From: Pleurodeles waltl
Taxonomy: Eukaryota > Chordata > Amphibia > Caudata > Salamandridae
Assembly: GCF_031143425.1 (NCBI RefSeq)
Contig: NC_090444.1
Location: 1,345,344,323 to 1,345,408,322 of the forward strand
Direction of reading: 5' to 3'
DNA: 64,000 bases
Shown here: positions 58,427-64,000 of the stretch, in pieces
Numbering within the stretch: the stretch's first letter is position 1
Layout of the letters: each line of letters opens with the position of its first letter
Notes under the pieces: generated by a model
The model's database searches: none
Seen by the model: the letters and a program-made list of their open reading frames with translations, nothing else
What the model was told of the DNA's origin: nothing
Made by a program: the position numbers and the translations under genes

Positions 58427-59432
58427 GGCCCTCATTCTGACCTTGGCGGTCGGCGGAGAGGCGGCGGTCGGACCGCGAACAGACCGGCGGTATTAAAAAT
58501 GGCATTCTGACCGCGGCGGTCACCGCCGCGACCGACCGCCACTTCCCCACTCCGACAGCCACGGCGGTCATGACCGACGGGCTGGAGTCTGCGCACTCCG
58601 GTCCGGCGGTCGACCCAAGACCGCCAACGGTATCATGACCCTGCTTACCGCCGCAGTTTCTGGCGTCCGGGAACCGCCATGCGAACCATGGCGGTAGGCA
58701 CTATCGGGGCCAGGGAATTCCTTCCCTGGCACTGATAGGGGTCTCCCCCACCCCCCACTGCCCCCCCGAGTCCTCCCCCCACACCCTCCACCCCCCTGCC
58801 ACCCCCCAGAGGTGGTACGAACCCCCTCCTCACCCGCACCCCGACATGCACATACACGCACCCCGACATGCACACACCCCCAACATGCACATATACACAC
58901 CCCCTACACACACACATACACAACGGGGACACATACCCGCACACATACATGCCGACATGCGCACCCGCCGAACTAAACACATTGCCCATAGGCACAGCAG
59001 CACTCCCCGCCCGCATGCACGCACTCACACACCCCCTCTACACACTCACACGCACACCCCCATGCACGCACACATCACACAACACCCCCCCACCCCCTCC
59101 CCTCACGGACGATCAACTTACCTTGTGCGTTGGTCCTCCGGGAGGTGACAGGAGCCATGGGGAGGTGACCGCCAACAGAAGACCGCCAACAGAAGACCGC
59201 CACACAGAAATGTGGGTCGTAATTCTGTGGGCGGTGTTTTGCTGGCGTGGCGGTGGAGGTTGACCAGTCTCCACTTTCCCGCCGACCGCCAGTGTGGCTG
59301 CTGGCGGTTTTCTGGCGGAACGCTCCCAGCGGTCAGAATGCGCACAGCGGCATACCGCCGCGGTCGGCGGTCTTCACCGCGGCGGTAACTCGGCGGTCTT
59401 GCGAAAAGACCGCCAAGGTCAGATTGAGGGCC
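58427..59432. mobile_element. GGCCCTCATT inverted-terminal element, copy 3 (1,006 bp)
   Basis: Left end GGCCCTCATTCTGACCTTGG, right end CCAAGGTCAGATTGAGGGCC: inverted termini with one mismatch in 20. TAT flanks both sides (58424-58426, 59433-59435). Inside it parallels copy 1: GGCGGT/ACCGCC palindromes, CACTAT..G.GCCAGGGAATTC, the CCCCACCCCC run and a CA-rich block (58845-59080), then GACGATCAACTTACCT. Long His/Thr/Pro-rich frames there are by-products. No transposase. Confidence 0.85.
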
Positions 59433-59435
59433 TAT

Positions 59436-59980
59436 GTCCTTTGGGATTTAGATAAATAATCAATAGTACCTGGAGGCCCACTTCACAATTAAAAGGTTTG
59501 TCTGATAGAAATAATAAAATGTTCACAATTAGACAAAGAAGCAATATTCTTTTTTGTTTTTGTGTAATATAACCTATGGACATCAATGACTATGTGCTTC
59601 TTGATTTTATCACATGCCCTATTGCACACACATGGTAGGCTCCTTGTATTCCATGAGGGTCATTTGTCACATCTTTTGTCCTCCAAATGCCCTTGTTACA
59701 TATCTGGACAAATAGCCTGCCACTTGCCTGTGGCTTCCAGTTCCTGCTTGTTCCAGACTAATCCAGTGAGATTGCAGCTGCCTGGGTTTTCCTGCTAGAG
59801 TTTTTCCCAACTGGGCTTCTAAGTGCGCCTGACCTTAATGAGTAAACGTACAAGGGGACACAAATAGGTTGATGAACTTTTTGACTTGCAATTAAGATGA
59901 TCCCACCATAATTCCAGTATATGCAGATCAATATTCAATAATCAAGTGACACCATCAATAATCAACAATTATCAATTACA
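59436..59980. other. no supported feature
   Basis: Mixed to A/T-rich DNA between two elements. The last 60 bases contain several ATCAA/ATCAATAAT words. Nothing coding is supported. Confidence 0.45.
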
Positions 59981-59994
59981 TTAACCTCTTCTGT

Positions 59995-60100
59995 GCCTTG
60001 GACGAGATGATCTCGTCCAAGGCTACAGTTCCCCTGTGCCTTGGACGAGATCATCTCGTCCTAGGCACAGGGGAACTTGGGGGCGCGCTAGCGCGCCCCC
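59995..60100. repeat. stacked subterminal palindromes of the piggyBac 5' end
   Basis: GCCTTGGACGAGAT/ATCTCGTCCAAGGC forms a perfect palindrome at 59995-60023. A second, 60027-60077, has outer arms AGTTCCCCTGTGCC/GGCACAGGGGAACT and repeats the same TTGGACGAGAT core. GGGGGCGCGCTAGCGCGCCCCC follows at 60079-60100. Subterminal inverted repeats are transposase-binding sites in piggyBac elements, and the reiterated core suggests that role here. Confidence 0.7.
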
Positions 60101-60186
60101 CGTGCACCCCCCCTCCCCCCCCAGGCGGGGATGGAAGGGGAAGACCTTCCCCTTCCACCCCCGCCCCCCCCCCCCCACGGCAATCC

Positions 60187-60223
60187 GATGACGTCAGCGC
60201 GCGCACAGCGCGCTGACGTCATC
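60187..60223. promoter_or_regulatory. palindromic CRE pair, probable transposase promoter
   Basis: Two consensus cAMP-response elements, TGACGTCA at 60189-60196 and 60214-60221, sit in mirror-image arms (GATGACGTCAGCGCGC and complement). Consensus CREs bind CREB/ATF factors and are typical of TATA-less, CpG-rich promoters. A splice donor follows 65 bases downstream, so transcription would start just after the CRE pair. Promoter activity is inferred. Confidence 0.5.
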
Positions 60224-60287
60224 TAGTGTTGCCGGGCGCGCTGGAAGCCATTTGCTTCCAGCGCGTCTACCGAGGAGGACCGAAAAG
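60224..60287 (+). other. predicted non-coding exon 1 of the transposase gene
   Basis: The segment between the CRE pair and a strong donor (CGAAAAG followed by GTGAGTCC at 60288) would form a first exon. It contains the palindrome CGCTGGAAGC...GCTTCCAGCG (60239-60263). The 5' boundary is unknown. Confidence 0.4.
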
Positions 60288-60383
60288 GTGAGTCCTCTTC
60301 GTTTTTGGGGGTCGGGGGTGGTGGAAACAGACACGGGGGGAAAGGAAAGGGTTTTTCCTTTCCCCCGGTGCCTGTTTTCATTA

Positions 60384-60434
60384 GATTCCTGCTCCACGAT
60401 CGCGGGCAGAGCCCGCGATCGTGGAGCAGGAATC
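60384..60434. repeat. perfect 24-bp-arm palindrome
   Basis: GATTCCTGCTCCACGATCGC then GGGC is followed after AGA by its exact complement. It directly precedes the tandem array. An arm of this length can extrude a stable hairpin in RNA and DNA. Confidence 0.85.
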
Positions 60435-60435
60435 T

Positions 60436-61792
60436 CCACTAGCCACCAGGGATTTATTTTTTTCAATATTTTGGGGGCGACCCCTTGGGCAAGGGTCGCC
60501 CCCCCCGGGGGCAAGTATTTTTAGTATTCGCCCCCCCCTGGGGGCAGATCCGCCGTTTTTTCGGCGGATCTGCCCCCAGGGGGGGGCGAAAACCACTAGA
60601 CACCAGGGATAGTGTTATTTTGCCATGATTTAGGGGGCGACCCCTTGGGCAAGGGTCGCCCCCCCCGGGGGCAATTTTTTTTTGTATTTCGCCCCCCCTG
60701 GGGGCAGATCTGCCGATTTTTTGGCGGATCTGCCCCCAGGGGGGGGCGAAAACCACTAGACACCAGGGAAAATGTATTATATTTATTATTTTGGGGGCGA
60801 CCCCTTGGGCAAGGGTCGCCCTCCCCCGGGGGCATTTTTTTATTGTATTTCGCCCCCCCCTGGGGGCAGATCTGCTGATTTTTCGGCGGATCTGCCCCCA
60901 GGGGGGGGCGAAAACCACTAGACACCAGGGATATAGTATTTTATGTTTATTTTGGGGACGACCCCCTTGGGCAAGGGTCGCCCCATCCCGGGGGCAATTT
61001 TTTTTTTTATTTCGCCCCCCCCCGGGGCAGATCTGCCGAATTTTCGGCGGATCTGCCCCCGGGGGGGGCGAAAACCACTAGACACCAGGGATTTTATATT
61101 TTGTGTATATTTTGGGGGCGACCCCTTGGGCCAGGGTGGCCCCCCCGGGGAATTTTTATTTGTATTTAGCCCCCCCCCCCCCGGGGGGCAGATCCGCTGA
61201 TTTTTTGGCATATCTGCCCCCGAGGGGGGTTGAAAACCACTAGACACCAGGGATTTATTTTTATTGTAAAGTTTTTTTTGGGGGGCGACCCTTTGGGCAA
61301 GGGGCGTCCCACTGGGGGACACATTTTTTAGTATTTGCCCCCCCCCCTCCCCCCCGGGGGCAGATTGCCAATTTTTGGGCTGATCTGCCGCGGGGGGGGC
61401 GGGGGGGCAAAATCCACTAGACACCAGGGATTTTGTTTTTGTTGTTTATTTTGAGGGCAACCCCTTGGGCAAGGGTCTCTCCCCTGGGGAGTTTTTTTTT
61501 TCTGTTTCGGCCCCCCGATGGCAGACCAGTCATTTTTTGGACGATCTGGCCCCGGGGGGGTGGAAGCACACTAGGCGCCAGGGATTGTGTGGTGTGTGTG
61601 TAATTTTGTAGGCCCATCTGCCCCCAAGGAGGGCAGAAACCACCAATACGGCAGGGATTTTTTTGTTTTGTGCTGGGGGTGCCCCCTTTGGGAAGGGTTG
61701 CCCCCTAAAAGGGGGCACAGAGGTGTTGCCCATTTCGGCTAATTTTTTTACGCCCATCTACCCCCGAGGGGGGGCAGGATCCACTTAGGTAC
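60436..61792. repeat. GC-rich palindromic tandem array, ~160-bp unit
   Basis: Units open with CCACTAGACACCAGGGA at about 60436, 60593, 60753, 60915, 61075, 61237 and 61414, with degraded starts near 61567, 61640 and 61781. Each unit has two inverted repeats: GGGCGACCCCTTGGGCAAGG...GCCC, and CGCCCCCCCTGGGGGCAGAT with its complement around TTTT. Spacing is 157-177 bases in the first units and irregular after 61567, so the array decays to the right. Long Gly/Pro/Arg-rich frames on both strands are by-products of the repeat. Confidence 0.95.
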
Positions 61793-61944
61793 CAGGGACA
61801 ACTTCTAAGTTCTTGGTGGTGGGGTGTTTGTCAACAGGCAAAGTATTTGTATTTGTATTTGTGATTATCAGGGACAACTTCTAAGTTCTTGGTGGTGGGG
61901 TGTTTGTCAACAGGCAAAGTATTTGTATTTGTATTTGTGATTAT
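61793..61944. repeat. exact 76-bp tandem duplication
   Basis: 61793-61868 and 61869-61944 are identical as far as I can read, beginning CAGGGACAACTTCTAAGTTC and ending in a TATTTGTATTTGTG run. Perfect identity beside a decayed array implies a recent event. Confidence 0.95.
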
Positions 61945-61972
61945 AACAATTTATTTCTTCTTTTTCTTCTAG

Positions 61973-62055
61973 TTCAACGCTTTTGCTTCCTTTGCTGTGG
62001 ATCTTAGCGGTTTTGGCAGTAGTTGTCCAGTGGTTTGCATAGCTGCATGTTTTAG
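61973..62055 (+). other. predicted non-coding exon 2 of the transposase gene
   Basis: A strong acceptor (TTCTTCTTTTTCTTCTAG, ending 61972) and donor (TTTTAG followed by GTAAGTG at 62056) bound an 83-base segment. It has stops in its frames, so it would be 5' UTR. The quality and order of the signals support it; no transcript evidence is available. Confidence 0.5.
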
Positions 62056-62225
62056 GTAAGTGAAAGCAATTTACTCCAAAGGAGTATTGTTGACATGCAT
62101 GAATGACATGTTTGTAGGTGGTGTACTAAATGCAGTATTGTGTGTTTGACATTGTCCTTAGATTTGAGCACAGTGATGTTTGTGTTGTCATATGTCTAAT
62201 TTGCTTTTTTGTTTTTTCTTTTTAG

Positions 62226-62271
62226 TGGGATATCATTGGTGATTGCTGTGTCTGTGCAGAGTAGTTGCTTG
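62226..62271 (+). other. predicted non-coding exon 3 of the transposase gene
   Basis: The acceptor TTTTTTGTTTTTTCTTTTTAG ends at 62225 (last 20 bases pyrimidine-rich) and the donor is GTGAGTAG at 62272. The 46-base segment would be spliced to an acceptor at about 62364 (TTACTTATTTTAG), 38 bases before the transposase ATG. Confidence 0.45.
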
Positions 62272-62402
62272 GTGAGTAGCTATTTCAGGCAACTGAGTGG
62301 TATAGTTTTTTGTAGTACATAACTCTTTGTGATAAAGCTACACTTTGTTTATTACTTATTTTAGTGCTAGTTGTTGTTGGCAATCCATTTGTTGTTAGGA
62401 TC

Positions 62403-64000
62403 ATGGCTAGCCGCAAAGTGACCGCTCAGCAGGTTGTTCGCATGCTCTTTGAGTCGTCTTCAGACCATGATTACGACACTGACTCTGCATCTGAGGCAGA
62501 GGAGGAAGCAGGAGATTCTGGAAGTGAGTTTTCTGTCCAAGAGTATTGTTCTGATGAGGAAGCTACTCTCAGTGCAGATGAAGGGCCTGAGTTAGAGGAG
62601 GACATTGATGTGCCAAGAGTGCAGCAGCCTGGGGCTGAAGGGTTTCCCATTAGAAGACCTGACACCTGGATTGCCCCAAACATGGAGCAGCCACAGTTAC
62701 CTGCATTTACTAGTCTCCCAGGGTGTAGAGTTAATACGGAAAACTTTCTGGCTGTCCATTTCTTTCACTTGTTTATGGACGATGTATTTTTGGAAGAGAT
62801 TGTGGAGCAGACAAATGTGTATGCAGAGCAATATTTGCGGGACAACGCTGCCAGACTTAAGCCTCAGTCTAGAGCTACTCATTGGGTTCCCACATATCTG
62901 GAAGAGATTAAAAGGTTTTTAGGTTTGTCTTTTTTGATGGGGTTGATCAGGAAGCCGTCACTGGCTTCTTATTGGTCTACTAGTCCCTTGATGGCAACTG
63001 CTATATTTCCTGCAACTATGACACGTAATCGGTATTTGCTTCTTCTTCGTATGCTGCATTTTGTAGACAATGCTTTAGCCTTGCCACGAGATCACCCTGA
63101 TTGTGACCGCCTTTTTAAGATTAGGCCTGTCCTTGATCATTTTGTGGATCGGTTTTCAGAGGTCTATGTTCCAGGCAAAGAGATAAGTGTGGACGAGTCT
63201 TTGGTCCTTTTCAAGGGGCGTTTAGTTTTTAAGCAGTACATCCCTAGTAAGAGGGCACGGTATGGGATTAAATTGTATCTGCTGTCAGAAAGCAGTACAG
63301 GATATGTTTATAATTTCCGGGTCTACACTGGTAGGGATTCCAGTATTGACCCTCCTGGTTGTCCGGCCACTTTTGGAGTTAGCGAAAAAATTGTGTGGGA
63401 ACTTGCTAGACGGCTGTTTAACAAAGGTCACCATTTGTACGTAGATAATTTCTACACTGGAGTGCAGTTGTTCAAGGAGTTGTTTAGGGTGGACACTGTT
63501 GCTTGTGGCACAATCCGTTCTAACCGCAAAGGCTATCCAAGGGAGCTTGTCTGTAAAAAACTTGAGAGGGGACAGTGTAGTGCCTTGCGGAATAATGAGC
63601 TGTTAGCTATGACATTTTCAGACAGGAGGGATGTGTACATGCTATCGACCATCCATGATGAGAGTACTTCCCCTGTGGCTGTTTGGGGTCAGGTTGCGGA
63701 AGTGCGCAAACCTGCGTGCATTTTGGACTACAATAGGTACATGGGTGGTGTTGATAGAGTAGATCAGAGGTTGGAACCTTACACTGCTCTTCGTAAGTCG
63801 TATGTGTGGTATAAAAAGTTGGCCCTACATTTATTTCATTTGGCAACTTTTAATGCCTTTATTGTATACAAGGATTGTTCACCTGAGTCAAGGATGACTT
63901 TTGTTAAATTTCAGGAGTCGGTGATAGAAAGCCTTATTGTGGTGGAACCGGCAAGAGTTCCTAGAGTAGAAGTGGTGGAGGATGTGGCTAGATTGAAAGA
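62403..64000 (+). CDS. piggyBac-type transposase, PGBD4-like, 3' end beyond window
   Basis: Encodes a DDD/E-superfamily transposase that cuts and pastes at TTAA without leaving a footprint. The frame is open from ATG 62403 to the window edge (over 532 codons, no stop). ATG is in strong context (A at -3, G at +4). Residues 1-20 are basic to neutral, then 20-80 form a long acidic Ser/Glu/Asp stretch, as in PGBD proteins. The catalytic domain shows VDESLVLFKGRL with Asp264, YVDNFYTG with Asp348, and GGVDRVDQ with Asp451 and Asp454. In insect piggyBac these are Asp268, 346, 447 and 450, so spacing agrees within a few residues. The frame contains no visible lesion. The cysteine-rich C-terminal zinc-binding domain should lie in the missing 50-60 residues. 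It could be an active transposon or a domesticated gene; the leader suggests a transposon. Confidence 0.93.
   Translation, partial: MASRKVTAQQVVRMLFESSSDHDYDTDSASEAEEEAGDSGSEFSVQEYCSDEEATLSADEGPELEEDIDVPRVQQPGAEGFPIRRPDTWIAPNMEQPQLPAFTSLPGCRVNTENFLAVHFFHLFMDDVFLEEIVEQTNVYAEQYLRDNAARLKPQSRATHWVPTYLEEIKRFLGLSFLMGLIRKPSLASYWSTSPLMATAIFPATMTRNRYLLLLRMLHFVDNALALPRDHPDCDRLFKIRPVLDHFVDRFSEVYVPGKEISVDESLVLFKGRLVFKQYIPSKRARYGIKLYLLSESSTGYVYNFRVYTGRDSSIDPPGCPATFGVSEKIVWELARRLFNKGHHLYVDNFYTGVQLFKELFRVDTVACGTIRSNRKGYPRELVCKKLERGQCSALRNNELLAMTFSDRRDVYMLSTIHDESTSPVAVWGQVAEVRKPACILDYNRYMGGVDRVDQRLEPYTALRKSYVWYKKLALHLFHLATFNAFIVYKDCSPESRMTFVKFQESVIESLIVVEPARVPRVEVVEDVARLK

Larger units (their letters stand above)
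59981..64000 (+). mobile_element. piggyBac (PGBD-type) transposon, 5' portion
   Basis: TTAA at 59981-59984 is the invariant piggyBac target site, followed by CCTCTTCTGTGCCTTGG, the kind of C-rich terminus this superfamily carries. The element then holds stacked palindromes, a CRE-bearing promoter-like region, a long leader with a tandem array, and an uninterrupted transposase frame from 62403 that leaves the window. The right terminus and second TTAA lie outside. Membership rests on the transposase motifs plus TTAA. That the TTAA at 59981 belongs to this same element is inferred from continuity of the leader. Confidence 0.8.

Noticed and set aside
60463..61424. Long Gly/Pro/Arg-rich open frames on both strands
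   Set aside because: They repeat with the ~160-bp tandem unit and exist in several phases at once; they reflect GC-rich palindromes, not a protein.

Overview
The window reads as intergenic DNA from a very large, repeat-rich vertebrate genome, most likely a salamander and probably a newt. The basis is the density and variety of old transposable elements, an L1-clade retrotransposon and a PGBD-type piggyBac transposase of vertebrate style, no recognisable host protein-coding gene in 64 kb, and several repeat families that I recall from newt sequence. The species call is inference from memory; no search was run.

Layout. 1-8008: a full-length but dead L1-clade LINE (1991-7991) between 17-bp target duplications, with degraded ORF1 and ORF2. 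8600-15500: non-autonomous hairpin-type DNA elements, including a nested pair (one inserted at about 9046) and a chain of ten hairpins (11893-12662). 15500-19620: the least repetitive stretch, with a purine-rich strand, GC-rich and CpG-bearing segments, and one weak candidate exon. 19631-24590: a 180-bp palindromic MITE, a 990-bp inverted-terminal element and two hairpin-core elements. 25300-32300: two related TG...CA elements with LTR-like ends (27261-29192 minus, 29870-32281 plus), each with a perfect 5-bp target duplication, separated by an L2/CR1-like reverse-transcriptase remnant and a TG/TA microsatellite. 32690-34545: two degenerate minisatellites. 35560-42031: an LTR-like TATA segment, more hairpin elements and a second member of the GGCCCTCATT family. 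42032-58420: mostly unclassified sequence with scattered small elements and a 13-unit, 33-bp tandem array at 55160-55570. 58427-59432: third member of the GGCCCTCATT family.

The most interesting part is 59981-64000, the 5' portion of an autonomous-looking piggyBac element that runs off the window. A TTAA target site is followed by stacked palindromes, a palindromic pair of CRE (TGACGTCA) sites, a splice donor, about ten GC-rich palindromic tandem units, an exact 76-bp duplication, two well-formed short candidate 5' exons, and an uninterrupted transposase frame of at least 532 codons whose catalytic aspartates are spaced as in the piggyBac family. The proposed model is a CRE-driven, spliced transposase gene whose first intron holds the array. 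The exon structure is inferred from splice signals only.

Elsewhere, most open frames are chance frames in repeats and are not annotated as genes. There is no operon or pathway; the functional units are transposable elements and their parts.
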